NCBI GenBank assembly: GCA_004764695.1
Contig: SMSO01000032.1
Location: 7,708,668 to 7,772,667 of the forward strand
DNA: 64,000 nucleotides
Reading direction: 5' to 3'
Source: Schizochytrium sp. TIO01
Taxonomy: Eukaryota; Sar; Bigyra; Thraustochytrida; Thraustochytriidae
The translations under genes were made by a program, and so were the position numbers. The notes under the pieces were generated by a model. The model saw nothing but the letters and a program-made list of their open reading frames with translations, searched no databases and was not told the origin of the DNA. Positions 10,007-21,010 of this stretch are shown one piece after another. Every line of letters starts with the position of its first letter. The first letter of the stretch is position 1.

Positions 10007-12859
10007 ATGGAGCGCAACTGCACTTTGCTGATCCACATGGATAAGGGCTTGCCCCCCACTGCACAAGAGATTCAAGAAGATCTTGAGAGCGGTAAACCGG
10101 CTCAGCAGGTCCGAGGACTTAAAACGCTCATCCTGCTGCTGCTCAATGGCGAGACCCTTCCGAAGCTTCTCATGACCGTGATTCGATACTGCGTCCCGTC
10201 ACATGACCACGAGGTAAAGAAGCTTTGCTCGTTGTACTGGGAGTGTGTAGAGAAGTATGGTGACGACGGCAAGCTTCGCGAGGAGATTATTCTCATGTGC
10301 AATGCTCTACTCATTAACCTCAAACATCCGAACGAGTACATTCGTGGCTATACTCTACGCTTTCTCTGCCGCGTTAAAGAGGCCGACATTGTAGAGCCCC
10401 TAGTAGCTGCTGTGAAGGAAAACCTCGAACACCGTCATGCTTACGTCCGTAAGTACGCTGTCATGGCTGTGTACACAATTCATAAGAACTTTGGCGATGA
10501 CCTTATGCCAGATGCTGATGATCTTATCGAAGCTTTTCTCAAGAGCGAGGCTGATGCCTCTGCACGCCGAAACGCTTTCTTGATGTTGTATCAGTGCTCC
10601 CCCGAAAAGGCCATTGACTATTTTGTCGAAAACGTCGAGAATGTGCAAAAGTATGGTGATGGATTTCAGTTAGTTATTCTTGAATTGACTCGCAAGGTCT
10701 GTCGTACCAACCCTGCACAGAAATCCCGCTTTATCAAAGTTATCTTTCAGCTTTTGCAGTCACAGTCATCTGCGGTTTGCTACGAAGCCGCCTGGACCTT
10801 GGTGTCTCTTTCATCGGCGCCTACCGCAGTTCGTGCAGCGGCAGAGACTTACACCATGCTTCTCAATGCTGAGAGTGACAACAACGTCAAGCTGATTGTG
10901 CTAGAGAAGCTCATGGACATGCGCCAATACCATGCCAAAATCCTTCAGGGTCTTCTTATGGACATTATGCGGGCCTTGGCCAGCCCTAACGCTGACATTC
11001 GCCGTAAGACTCTCGCCATTAGCATGGAGCTTGTTTCACCGCGTAACATTAACGAGGTTGTTCTTGTCCTCAAAAAGGAGATCGTTAAAACACAGAGCAA
11101 GGACATGGACCGTGAGTCTGCTGCCGAGTATCGGCAGATGCTGGTGAAGGCTATTCACCAGTGCGCTATTCGATTTGCCAACGTTGCCAGCTCCGTCGTC
11201 CACCTGCTCCTTGACTTTCTTAGTAGTGAGGGTGCTATTGATGTCATTCTTTTTGTGCGCGAAATTGTGGCCGTTTACAAAGATATGCGCGCTTCCGTAG
11301 TAAGCAAGCTCATCGATGCGCTTTCCGAAATCAAGGCTGCTCAAGTGTACCGCGTTGCATTGTGGATTCTTGGTGAGTATGCTGATACCCCTGACCTCCG
11401 CAAGGAAGCTATGGAGTCTATTTACTCTTGTTTCGGTGAACTTCCTTTTGTGGGTGCCGACGCTCGCAAGCGCGCTGAGGAGGACGGCGACGATGAGGAC
11501 GAATCGAGCAAGCCTGTTGCACAGGTCCTTGCCAAAACACAGACAAAGGTAACAGTTCTTGCTGATGGAACCTACGCAACTCAAACAGCCCTGACTTCTG
11601 CCGCCGATGAGGAAACTTTGGGTGCCGATGGCATTCCCACTCTTCGTAAGCTCATGTTGAAGGGCAACTACTTGCTTGGTGCTGCTGCAGCGGTAGCACT
11701 CATGAAGATGGTGCTCCGCATGCGCCGTGAGCGTGGCGCAGATGATGCCCAGGTGAAGAAGGCAACCACAAAGCTTCTTCTCACTTGTTGCTCCATGATC
11801 CAGGCCGGCAAGGTTGCTAAGGGTGCTATGCGCCTTGATAAGGACTCACACGAGCGCATCTCTTTCATCATTCGCACCCTCCTGGACCCAACCGTACTTG
11901 ATGAGGTGGAAACTGCCATCCTCGAAGACTGTCGTCGTGTCTTCACAGATGTTATTGAGCGGGACCGCAAGCTCATCAGGGAGCGTGAGGCAGATGCTGC
12001 TGCCGGAGTATCTACTCAACCGGATGATCTCATTTCATTTCGGCAGCTTAAGGCTCGCCGTGCTCTTGGCACTACAGAGTTTGATCTCGACGACGAGGCA
12101 TCCCTTTCCAAAGCTGCAGGCGCAAATGATGGATCCGATTTTGCCGAGCAGCTCGCTCATGTACACCAGCTTACGGGATTCTCTGACCCTGTTTATGCAG
12201 AGACACAAGTCACCGTGCATGACTACGACATTGTCCTCGACATTCTTGTTATCAATCGCACACCGAACACCTTGTCCAACCTGACCGTGGAACTTTCCAC
12301 CGTGGGTGACCTCCGCCTCGTGGAGAGGCCGCAGAGCTACAACATTGGACCCAACGCCTTCCGCCGCTTCAAGGCGAACATCAAGGTCTCCAGTACTGAG
12401 ACTGGACAGATCTTTGGTAACATTGTGTATGATTCCTCGACTTCCTCAGCACACACTGTGATTAATCTCAATGAGATTCCTATTGAGATCATGGACTATA
12501 TCAAGCCTGCGACCTGCTCTGATGCAGCCTTCCGTGCTATGTGGGCTGAGTTCGAGTGGGAGAACAAGGTTGCTGTGAACACTCTCATTACTGATGTGGA
12601 TGAGTACCTCGACCACATTATCGCTTCCACAAACATGAAATGTTTAAGTCGTGGTTCGACTAAGGGTAATGGTCCATGCAACTTCCTTGCTGCTAATCTG
12701 TATGCACGCTCTGTCTTTGGCGAGGATGCTCTTGTCAATGTCAGTGTCGAGGCTGTGGGCGGCACGGTTACCGGCTTCTGTCGCATTCGTGCCAAGGCTC
12801 AGGGCATTGCCCTTTCTCTTGGTGATCGTGTCACCTTTATGCAAAAGACCAACAAGTAG
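10007..12859 (+). CDS. COPB1: Coatomer subunit beta (beta-COP)
   Basis: Core subunit of the COPI coat on Golgi-to-ER and intra-Golgi vesicles. The 950-residue length equals that of animal and plant beta-COP (about 953). The N-terminus reads CTLLIHMDKGLPPTAQEI, followed by an adaptin-like alpha-solenoid (about 15-530) with HEVKKLCSLYWE, NEYIRGYTLRFLCR and HAYVRKYAVMAVYTI blocks. An acidic linker (~490-505) precedes the C-terminal appendage, ending with SRGSTKGNGPCNFLAANLYARSVFGEDALVNVS-like sequence of the family. Codons are strongly biased to C/G-ending forms (CGC, AAG, CTC) compared with its neighbours, as expected of a highly expressed gene. No intron. A possible AATAAA lies about 55 bp past the TAG stop. 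Confidence 0.97.
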   Translation: MERNCTLLIHMDKGLPPTAQEIQEDLESGKPAQQVRGLKTLILLLLNGETLPKLLMTVIRYCVPSHDHEVKKLCSLYWECVEKYGDDGKLREEIILMCNALLINLKHPNEYIRGYTLRFLCRVKEADIVEPLVAAVKENLEHRHAYVRKYAVMAVYTIHKNFGDDLMPDADDLIEAFLKSEADASARRNAFLMLYQCSPEKAIDYFVENVENVQKYGDGFQLVILELTRKVCRTNPAQKSRFIKVIFQLLQSQSSAVCYEAAWTLVSLSSAPTAVRAAAETYTMLLNAESDNNVKLIVLEKLMDMRQYHAKILQGLLMDIMRALASPNADIRRKTLAISMELVSPRNINEVVLVLKKEIVKTQSKDMDRESAAEYRQMLVKAIHQCAIRFANVASSVVHLLLDFLSSEGAIDVILFVREIVAVYKDMRASVVSKLIDALSEIKAAQVYRVALWILGEYADTPDLRKEAMESIYSCFGELPFVGADARKRAEEDGDDEDESSKPVAQVLAKTQTKVTVLADGTYATQTALTSAADEETLGADGIPTLRKLMLKGNYLLGAAAAVALMKMVLRMRRERGADDAQVKKATTKLLLTCCSMIQAGKVAKGAMRLDKDSHERISFIIRTLLDPTVLDEVETAILEDCRRVFTDVIERDRKLIREREADAAAGVSTQPDDLISFRQLKARRALGTTEFDLDDEASLSKAAGANDGSDFAEQLAHVHQLTGFSDPVYAETQVTVHDYDIVLDILVINRTPNTLSNLTVELSTVGDLRLVERPQSYNIGPNAFRRFKANIKVSSTETGQIFGNIVYDSSTSSAHTVINLNEIPIEIMDYIKPATCSDAAFRAMWAEFEWENKVAVNTLITDVDEYLDHIIASTNMKCLSRGSTKGNGPCNFLAANLYARSVFGEDALVNVSVEAVGGTVTGFCRIRAKAQGIALSLGDRVTFMQKTNK

Positions 12860-14340
12860 AGGAACCTTCCTACATTGTCAACAGCAGCACTACCATTCCC
12901 ATTAAGACAACAATAATAAAACCTTATAATCAACTCTCAAACCAGAAACTTTATTTCAACTTCACTTGCGGATTTGGACACGTTCTGCGCAAAAACAGCG
13001 CTCTGATTCCACGCTTTTGAAAAAGGTGCACATACGATTTTGCAGATATACCTTTAGTGCATCTGAACCCGGCGTGTTTTAAAGATTTGAGTGATACACG
13101 TTAGCTTTGAAATTAATTAAAGGCTATCCAGTTCTCAGAAAATATTGCGTTTGGCTATTTAACACAAAACCAACAATTTAAGGAATTTTGCACTTTACAA
13201 ATTTATAAATTCTGGTGTTGCATTCAATAGCCAGTTGGCCGCCTAACAATTTTTCATTAAGCATCTCTTCGCCCCCAAACATATGTATATATGTATATAT
13301 ACATATATACATATGTACATAGTTAGCTCGGTGAAATGTAGCCTTCAAAACACACGCAATCACTTGATGGCAAAAATCTGCTCAACCGGACATCCATATA
13401 TCACTTCTCCTACCTAGCACCGAGCACTGCATCTTGGTCCTCGAAGTGCTATGCTTTGACTTTTTTCTATATTTATGTGAGTAGAAGGATTGCTAGTAGG
13501 AATAGTCCTTGATCAGTTAAGGTATGCGTGAACGACCTCTGACAGTATTACACAAATTGTCGCGGCTAATAGGATATGAATTACAATGCTGGGAACTTAA
13601 CCGAATACATTATTTCGCCCTGACTGCCACCGTATAAAATAGTTTGTGACACATCTTGTAGGATTTATACTCAGTGAGCCAAGGGCTCGAATAGCCTCGA
13701 ATGCAGATTTAATGCTATGAAAACAACTATTATCTAACTGCCACACTTATCGGTAAGGGACGAAATGGAAAAGTTTATGTAGAGGCCGATATAGGTACAT
13801 ATTTAATTTTTTAATTAAAATAAAATAGGCTAGGCCTATTACTATCTCTTATTGCTTCTGGTAATTGTGGAAGGTAGATGATTTCTTTTCAAGGTTTAAG
13901 GTTAATTTTTTGTTTGAAATTGAAAACTTGCAATACTACGTAGGTACCTAGGTCCATAGTAGCCGAGTGTTTAAAACACGAAGATGATGATTGATCCAAC
14001 GGGCTAGCGGTCTAATGTTCATTAAAGGAGGGAGAGGTTTGAAGAGTTTTATAAAGAAGTAGTATGTACTCAGTAGGAATCCCTCGAGGCTCATACGGTA
14101 GAGCGTAGTAGTTAAGTTATAAAATTCCATTGCTTTCTTCTGGTCTCGGAATGCAGCTTGAGCTGCTTCAAAACCTTAAGGCATTTCTCCAGCTCCTCTC
14201 GCTCCCCTTTCTCTTTCTACGCTGGTCTGAGAAGTCAGGAGCGACACTGTTGACTTCCGTCGAAGCTGAATGGTATAGAGCTGCTAGCTGTTTTTATCGT
14301 TCAAGTTAGTCGTCCTTGTTAGACAGAAATAAAACTCAAC
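12860..14340. other. Spacer COPB1 to TFxP-repeat gene
   Basis: 1.5 kb AT-rich sequence between two co-directional genes; no coding signal seen. It contains the AATAAA near 12914, the 38 bp palindrome at 13279-13316, a TTTTAATTAAAA palindrome at 13809-13820, and TAGGTACCTAGG-like sequence at 13941-13952. Confidence 0.6.
13279..13316. repeat. Perfect 38 bp palindrome (AT alternating)
   Basis: The 19 bases from 13279 to 13297 are the exact reverse complement of 13298-13316, with no spacer. The sequence is mostly alternating AT with ATATGT/ACATAT punctuation, so it can extrude as a cruciform. It could be an expanded AT microsatellite or a structured site in the COPB1 downstream region. Confidence 0.9.
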
Positions 14341-17187
14341 ATGTTGCCGGACGATGCGCTTGACGAAGTTGAAGAGGCAATCCGACGAGCAGAAGAGCTT
14401 ATGTCCCGTGATTTAGAGATGCTTACAGCTCCATATTCACCTGATTTAGACGAAGCCGACACCAGCAACGAAGCATCAGCTTTTTTCGAGAGGGGTTTTG
14501 AAACAGAAAAGGACACTGCTGACACTGCTGCTGCCGACAATAATCATCATCATCAAGAAGGCAATAATGAAGATGATGGCATCAATTATGATGATTATTA
14601 CTATACAGAGCACATCAAAGAGGCTGATTATAGTTTTAGTCGGAAAGGCCCTGATCAGCAGACGCAAGGCGCGGCGATGAATTGGGAACTACTTGCGAAA
14701 GGATCTGAACAATATACGTTAGAAAAAGATGGGGGTCTCGATGAGAGCATTGGCAACGGCATGCAAGAACTGGTAGAGGCCCAAGAAGTTCACCGAGCTC
14801 GCAAATCAATAGCTACGAAGGGACGCCATGATGAATACGACAATGGCATTGAAGGATACGAAGAAGTAACCTCCAAAAATTCTACTATTCTAGATCACTC
14901 AAACTCTGCTGAGCTTGATGTCACCATGGCCAACCCATTTGCTCCTGATGATACAAGCCATAGAAACGAAAAGGATCAAACAAATAAAGGGTTGCAATGT
15001 CGAAGCTTTCAAGACGGTCTACAGGGACACAATCAACAGACACACAAAACACGATTAAGCAGTAGAGAGGATTGTAGCAGCGCCGCTCCTACAGAACATA
15101 GTTCTCTTGAGGAACCACGTGAAGGGGGCAAAGAAGGCAAAGAACAAATAAATTTAAGAACCCGCTATCAAAGTCGTGAAGCCCGCGAAGACCTTATTAA
15201 TCGGCTTTTACGAGAGCGCGAGGAAGCTATGGCTGCGCGTGCAGAAGTACAACGACTGGCAAAAGAGGTCGAAGATAAAGAACATGAGCAGCGTCAAGTG
15301 GAAGAAAAGAGATTGCAAACCCTCGAAAGGGAGCGCCGCCAAGGAAATCAATTAAGAACTCGTCCCGGAAGTGCGCCAAGCCAAACCCAGGGCCGGCAAC
15401 GATCGAAATTGAGACCGCGTGCCAATAGCGGTATGCACGAAAATGCAAGATTCACCAGAAAGACACTAGACCAAGTGAAAAGAGAGGTTGAGGAGCAGCG
15501 CTCTCGGGACTGTACATTTAAACCCAGGCTGAAACCTTACAGAGGCCCGATGAAGAGTAAACTACAGAATGAAACAGGTGTAGACCGCCTTGAACGGCTA
15601 GCTCAACCCAAAAGTGAATACTGGGTCCGTTTTGAAGAAGAAAGGCGGGCAAAAGAGTCAGCTAACCTTCAAGAAACATGTACGTTCCAACCAGACATTT
15701 CCCTTGCGCAGCCCAAAGAAGCCAATTCTGACTGGCAACAAAGGGTGCAACAAGCCTACCGTAATCACGTCCCGGTGGAAAAACGTCTTCACCTAGACGC
15801 TAATGAGCGATGGGCAGCACGTGAGAAAGCCAAACGTGAGCTGGAGGATGCAGAAATGCAAGCCCAACCTTTCCGTCCGCAGGTGAACCCAGTGTCTGAG
15901 GAGATCACCAAACAAATTAATTACGAGCCCATTGATAAACGGGCCTCACGTGTTCAACGCGAAAAGCAAGAAAAGCTGGTCAAGAAGCAACTAGAGTTTG
16001 AGCTCAGCGATGGAAACTTGACTTTCAAGCCGGCGATCAGTGAGCAGTCCCAGCGCCTTGCCTTGTTGGCTGCGCTCCGTCGAGGGGAAGCTCCATCTAG
16101 AGATGTTGTGGATCGTCTATTGGCCCGTTCTAACAGTGTTCATGAAAGGAAAAATCATCGTGAACATGAGGCAGCGAGGCAAGAAGAAGATTCGTGTAAA
16201 AATGCACCACGGGTTTCTAGGAACTCCGAGAACCTTTTGCAAGGAAATGAATTATATGATGGCCGCACAGCTTTTGTCGAGCGTCAGATGCGCATGGAGG
16301 AACTTCGTAGAGCAAAGGATCAACAACGTAGAGCAGAGGCTCATGATATGTCCGGTGTGGCAACGTTCCGTCCAAAAACACATCAGCCAGATGCCGTTTT
16401 GATTCGAACGAGACCTGAGCTTCTCGCGGAAACTAAAGAGCAACGCATCGAGCGCCTGGCGCGTCATGATCAAGAACGAAAGGACCGTCTCCATGCTTCT
16501 ATTCGTGAACACTATTACTCCCAGTATAATTTCAAACCTCAAACCAATCGCATATCTTCCGAGATTGTACGTGATACTCGCAAAGTGGGATCCGAACTCT
16601 TCGAAGATTTGTACAGGAACCAACGTGGTCAGATCTTTCGTGCTATGGCTGAATCCCAAGTTGTAGAAGAGTCCCTCAAAGATTGTACATTCAAGCCTAA
16701 AACTTTGCATCGTCCCGGTGCGGAACCTTCTGCTGCAATCCGACTGTCACGATTCAGTGCAGAACAAACGATTGACCATATTGAGCGAGAACGTCGCAAG
16801 AAAGAGTTGAGACTGCTTGAGCAAAAACGAGAACAAGAGTTTGCAGAGCTTCGCGAATGTACCTTCACTCCTGCTGTAAATGTCCCACGATCTGTACCAA
16901 TTGGGAGTAGCCATGTGGGGGGACGAGTTGTTATACGAGGGTTGAGTCGTCACTTGGAAAAGCAGGAAATGGCTAAGCGGCAAATAGAGGAACTCCGCGA
17001 GAGAGAAGCAAAGGTGTTTCTACAAGATGCAGATCGCATTCGGCCAGAACCTTACACTGTACCAGAGCCTTTTAATCTTTCTGAAGGCAATGCAAGGCGT
17101 AAGAATGGACCACAATTTTCCTTCCACCCGAAGACGAATGTACAAACCAAGCGTAAACAGATCGAACACATCCTCAGCCGTAGTTAG
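14341..17187 (+). CDS. Coiled-coil protein with about nine periodic TFxPxxN motifs, function unknown
   Basis: 948 residues starting at an ATG (CAACATGTTG). Residues 1-90 are acidic; 90-260 are low complexity and His/Asp/Gln-rich; 270-380 are a strongly charged coiled coil (REREEAMAARAEVQRLAKEV type). From 391 to the end, a motif of the form [C/x]-T/F-F-x-P-x-x-N recurs at about 391, 447, 510, 560, 673, 729, 782, 840 and 926. Most steps are 50-63 residues; the 560-673 step is double, as if one motif has decayed. Between motifs lie basic/acidic helices with RLERLA-like cores. Similar CTFxP-repeat coiled-coil proteins occur in flagellated protists, so a cytoskeletal or axonemal role is plausible, but that is inference. 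No catalytic domain or membrane segment is visible. Confidence 0.8.
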   Translation: MLPDDALDEVEEAIRRAEELMSRDLEMLTAPYSPDLDEADTSNEASAFFERGFETEKDTADTAAADNNHHHQEGNNEDDGINYDDYYYTEHIKEADYSFSRKGPDQQTQGAAMNWELLAKGSEQYTLEKDGGLDESIGNGMQELVEAQEVHRARKSIATKGRHDEYDNGIEGYEEVTSKNSTILDHSNSAELDVTMANPFAPDDTSHRNEKDQTNKGLQCRSFQDGLQGHNQQTHKTRLSSREDCSSAAPTEHSSLEEPREGGKEGKEQINLRTRYQSREAREDLINRLLREREEAMAARAEVQRLAKEVEDKEHEQRQVEEKRLQTLERERRQGNQLRTRPGSAPSQTQGRQRSKLRPRANSGMHENARFTRKTLDQVKREVEEQRSRDCTFKPRLKPYRGPMKSKLQNETGVDRLERLAQPKSEYWVRFEEERRAKESANLQETCTFQPDISLAQPKEANSDWQQRVQQAYRNHVPVEKRLHLDANERWAAREKAKRELEDAEMQAQPFRPQVNPVSEEITKQINYEPIDKRASRVQREKQEKLVKKQLEFELSDGNLTFKPAISEQSQRLALLAALRRGEAPSRDVVDRLLARSNSVHERKNHREHEAARQEEDSCKNAPRVSRNSENLLQGNELYDGRTAFVERQMRMEELRRAKDQQRRAEAHDMSGVATFRPKTHQPDAVLIRTRPELLAETKEQRIERLARHDQERKDRLHASIREHYYSQYNFKPQTNRISSEIVRDTRKVGSELFEDLYRNQRGQIFRAMAESQVVEESLKDCTFKPKTLHRPGAEPSAAIRLSRFSAEQTIDHIERERRKKELRLLEQKREQEFAELRECTFTPAVNVPRSVPIGSSHVGGRVVIRGLSRHLEKQEMAKRQIEELREREAKVFLQDADRIRPEPYTVPEPFNLSEGNARRKNGPQFSFHPKTNVQTKRKQIEHILSRS

Positions 17188-18179
17188 TTTCCTATCAAGT
17201 GAACTTTGTGACTCGATTTTGTTGATATTCGTTGTTTTCCTTCCCAAGGTTTCGTCTTCTTAGTCTTTGTTTTAAAATCACAGACTTTCCCTTTTCTCTT
17301 GTGAGTATAGGTATGAAAAGTTAGGGTTTTCTTTCGTTTTATGATCAATGGCCGTTGGTTATTCATCAGTTTCCTCTGGTTGACTTGTGTAGCAAAGAAA
17401 GTATTATGAATCTTAATTCTTAATTATGTAGTCAAACTTCCAAGCCGAGCACCGCATGGGGTACTCTACTCAACTCATGTAGAGGGCGTACCTAAAATTC
17501 GCTTTGTTGGAGAGAAGGTGATAAAGCATACTATAATCGTACGCCTGGGTAAAACATTCATTTCTCTAAAAAATGAAATAAAGTATTCTCTTTGTTTTGT
17601 TCTCAGAATAGAATATATACATCCACCTGTCAAGTGAATGTATCATAGGCGGTCACATGCAGGCATCAAACTGTTTTCCAAAGACACCTTTTAGGATACA
17701 TGCGTCTTTCTAAAGTTTTAGAGAGGTGATAGAGAAAAGATGAGTTGCTCAATTGAGATTGTAAGATACCTTATGAGATTTGAAATTTTGCTTCTGCAAG
17801 AGAGATAGTGATTTGTCTTTTCCTTCATTTCGATTGGTGAGACGGCTTGCATTCGCCCTTTTACAAGGCTCGTTATTTATGTAAGCACTCCACAACAAAC
17901 ATTTGGTGCTCATTTTGTAAGTACACTAGTACGCACTGAAAGGAATACCTTTCATTCATTCGAAAGTGAAGTACATGTACACTTCACAGCCTAGAATTTA
18001 CAGCTTCTACAAAACCGTCACTCGGTACACTCCACATAGCTAGACACGTGGAAACAGCCGAGATATGGTGCTTGAGTATCGAAGAAAAGAAGATATCCGA
18101 GACGCTCTTGTTAGAAATGAGTTTGGCTTCGTTATCTGTCGGAAATGTATAGGAGTGAAATGCTGAAGACATAGTTCAA
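17188..18179. other. Convergent 3'-3' spacer
   Basis: 992 bp between the stop codons of the TFxP-repeat gene and the PKA gene. T-rich tracts follow the + strand stop. A small minus-strand open frame near 17984-18172 has no recognisable product and is most likely 3' UTR. No RNA gene recognised. Confidence 0.5.
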
Positions 18180-19184
18180 TTATTCTGACGTGGGATCACT
18201 GACAACAGTACTGAAGCCTTCGAACGGATCTGCGTTTGATACAAAGCGTTCCGGCTTTGTCATAGTGTCTGGGTACGGGTCAAAGTTAGTCGTGTCGCAT
18301 GGGCCAGATACCTTAGGTTTGATAGGTGGCTCCATCTTCCTTGCTAGCAAATTCTCAAAGTTGAGACCAGACAACCATTTATGCTCTTTGATATCAACTG
18401 CTCCCCGCTTAAGACAACCGTAACGCTTGGTAAGATCAGCTGTAAGAAGCTTCTTGATGAGGTTCTTGGCCTGACGGTCGAAATAGCGCGGAAAGTTAAC
18501 ATTTCCACCCAAAATTTGCTGATAGATGCCCATAGGGTCATCATCCACAAACGGTGGCTGACCGGCGAGCATCTCAAAGATGAGAATACCCAGCGTCCAC
18601 CAATCAACCCCCTTACCATGACCCTTGTTAAGAAGTGTCTCAGGGCTAATGTACTCAGGTGTACCACAAAGCGTGTAAGTCTTAAAGAGAACCTTCTTGG
18701 CAAAACCAAAATCGGTAATTTTCATGAAACCTTGATGGTCCAGGAGTAAGTTTTCTGGTTTTAAATCGCGATAGATAATATCGTCGCTGTGCAAGTGCTC
18801 AAAAATCAGCGTTACAGTCGCTGCATAGAACTTGGCAGCATTATTGTCCAGCTGTCCTACGCGACGAAGATGAGTGAAAAACTCGCCACCGTTCACATAC
18901 TCAAGGACCATGTACAGGAAGCACTCGTCTTGAAAGGTTGCAAAAAGGTTAACAATGAATGGATGCCGTGAGAGACCATCGCTACCCTTGCTGATGCTCT
19001 CAAGAATGGACTTTTCTTGCAACATATGATCAACCTGCTGCAAACGAACGACTTCATTCTTCTTGAGCATCTTGATTGCGCATGAGACCTGAGGGTTAGA
19101 CTTGTATGTGGCGAAACGTACACGTCCAAATGAGCCCGTACCAAGGGTAACACCCAGGTCAAAGTCCTCAAGGTTAAGTGTCAT
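18180..19184 (-). CDS. cAMP-dependent protein kinase catalytic subunit (AGC kinase)
   Basis: 334 residues. The kinase domain starts almost at once: glycine loop GTGSFG 15-20, ATP-binding K38, C-helix E57, catalytic YRDLKPEN with D140, DFG 158-160, activation-loop T171 in KTYTLCGTPEY (PKA Thr197 equivalent), then VDWWTLG and the AGC tail with FDPYPD and FEGF (321-324), equivalent to the PKA FxxF end. Substrate-site glutamates (e.g. EYVNGGEFF, RDLKPEN) fit PKA rather than PKG or AKT. Differences from animal PKA: no A-helix or N-myristoylation glycine (protein starts MTLNLEDF), and ten residues (STVVSDPTSE) continue past FEGF, where PKA normally ends. The start ATG at 19184 has A at -3; the upstream open frame lacks an ATG. 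It would act with regulatory subunits in cAMP signalling. Confidence 0.92.
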   Translation of the reverse strand: MTLNLEDFDLGVTLGTGSFGRVRFATYKSNPQVSCAIKMLKKNEVVRLQQVDHMLQEKSILESISKGSDGLSRHPFIVNLFATFQDECFLYMVLEYVNGGEFFTHLRRVGQLDNNAAKFYAATVTLIFEHLHSDDIIYRDLKPENLLLDHQGFMKITDFGFAKKVLFKTYTLCGTPEYISPETLLNKGHGKGVDWWTLGILIFEMLAGQPPFVDDDPMGIYQQILGGNVNFPRYFDRQAKNLIKKLLTADLTKRYGCLKRGAVDIKEHKWLSGLNFENLLARKMEPPIKPKVSGPCDTTNFDPYPDTMTKPERFVSNADPFEGFSTVVSDPTSE

Positions 19185-20014
19185 GGTCCTGGCGATCTCC
19201 TCGAAGCGGTGAAGGTTATTGGATAGCTTTTTGGTTGTTGAAGACGCGCAACACCTCGCTCCCTGGCTTGTTTGTTTGGCCCTAGGCAACTATTTGCCTG
19301 TTACGCTCAGACGCTCTTCCTCCTAATACTGCAAACCTTGCGGAAAGGTAGCAGAGTTGCTTGTATACGCACGCTCGACACACAGCAGTAGTGTCTCGCC
19401 GTTTACAACCACTCACGTGGGGCGCGATACTCAGTAAGCAAACCGCTCAGCGAGCAAGAGGTCTTGCTGCAAGTTTTGGTTGGGAGGTCCTGATGATTTT
19501 CAAAAGAGGCTTCTTTTAATAAGAACTTAATTGTACCCAATATTCTAGGTAGGCCTCTATTGTTATGTCTTTTTAGTCAACGAAACCCTCGAATTAGGAA
19601 TTCACTCAGAACCTTTAACTGCTTCAAAAGGGAGCAGAAGCGAAAAACGCATAGAGTAAATAATAGAAAAAGAGGACTTATGTTTAATTAATAGAGTTTT
19701 TTATTTGTTTTTTTTATTTCTTTCTCCGGGGGAGAATAATGTAATGTATTCTGTAAGAGTTTAAAGGAGGTCCATCTCTCATTCAGTTTGCGTGCCCTCA
19801 TCATTTCTATCCTTACTTACATGAAACTAGCTGAAGCTACTGGAGTTGTCTCTTTCACTTGCTTCCACGTTCGTCGATCGATCATGACGTTGAAAATGCA
19901 AATTAATATACAGAGATTCGTTGACGCCAGTAAACTTGACAGTAGAGTTTTCCATATGCGAGGTTATTGGTACCGTTGAAGTGGTTCATCTACCGGAAAA
20001 GATGAATTTCTTTT

Positions 20015-20042
20015 AGAGAAAAGAGAAAAGAGAAAAGAGAAA
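20015..20042 (+). repeat. AGAGAAA tandem repeat
   Basis: Four tandem copies of a 7-bp purine unit in the long spacer. Confidence 0.85.
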
Positions 20043-21010
20043 AACCAACTTGATTTTTAAAATTATAATATTTAAAATTGCCTCTTTTTACTTTTTTCGC
20101 CCTTTTTGTCTTCCTTTCAGGAAGAGGAATAATTGGCCTAGAAGCAGATGCAAAGTATTAATTGATACAATAGGAGCAATACTAGCAGTGCTCGGTTAAA
20201 CAAGGCAACGAAAACATTTCTTCAACAGGATTTGGACAAAAACACGGTGTGCGATCTTTTGGTGTTATGGATTGATTGATTGATATGAAAATAAAGTACT
20301 CGGGAATTGTTGGCCTTAGAGTCCTTTCTATGATTTGCTGAGCATAGTTTATGGAGTCTTAACTAAGGTATGAGCATATAAACTAAACTTGAGCTCTCTA
20401 TTTGTGTAAGAATCAAAACGTTTTCTTACATGTAAGCAAAGTATGCCGGAGAGGACATACTGTCCAACTCCACTTACGCCTATAGTTGTAGGTCTACTGT
20501 AATAGATTAGCACAGGTAACCTCAAAGTAAAATTGACTCCTACTTAGTAGCAAATTATTATCTCTAGAGTAACCGAGAAGTAACGACAACTACAGTACGG
20601 ATTTAAAGACAATTTGGATTCGAAGCTTCCAGTTAATCTGATATAGCCAAAGGTTCCTCATAGCCATGAAAATTGCTTGCCTATCCAAGCATAGCACAGC
20701 TGATCAACCTTAAGAAACCTGGTAGTTGTGCTAGGTTTTAAAACATGTAAAAAGGTTAAATCCATTATTCATTTTTTTTCTAAGTATGTATACTTTACTC
20801 ATAGATCCATTAATGGACTATCACGAACAATTATGCTTGCTATCCGTGATTTTTAAAAGTCAATTAGTACTCATTCGAGCACACACGCACTACACCCGTA
20901 TGTCCAAGATCAAATTTAGGTCTTCCAAATTCCATGGAAGCCGTCATTCTCAACTTGTCTTGAACTCAACAATCTCAAATTGAATGCCATAGTAGGCACT
21001 TTCTTTACTT

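Noticed and set aside
13680-13705. T-arm-like GGGCTCGAATAGCC
   Set aside because: Loop does not begin TTC and no A-box or acceptor stem is found upstream, so not a tRNA.
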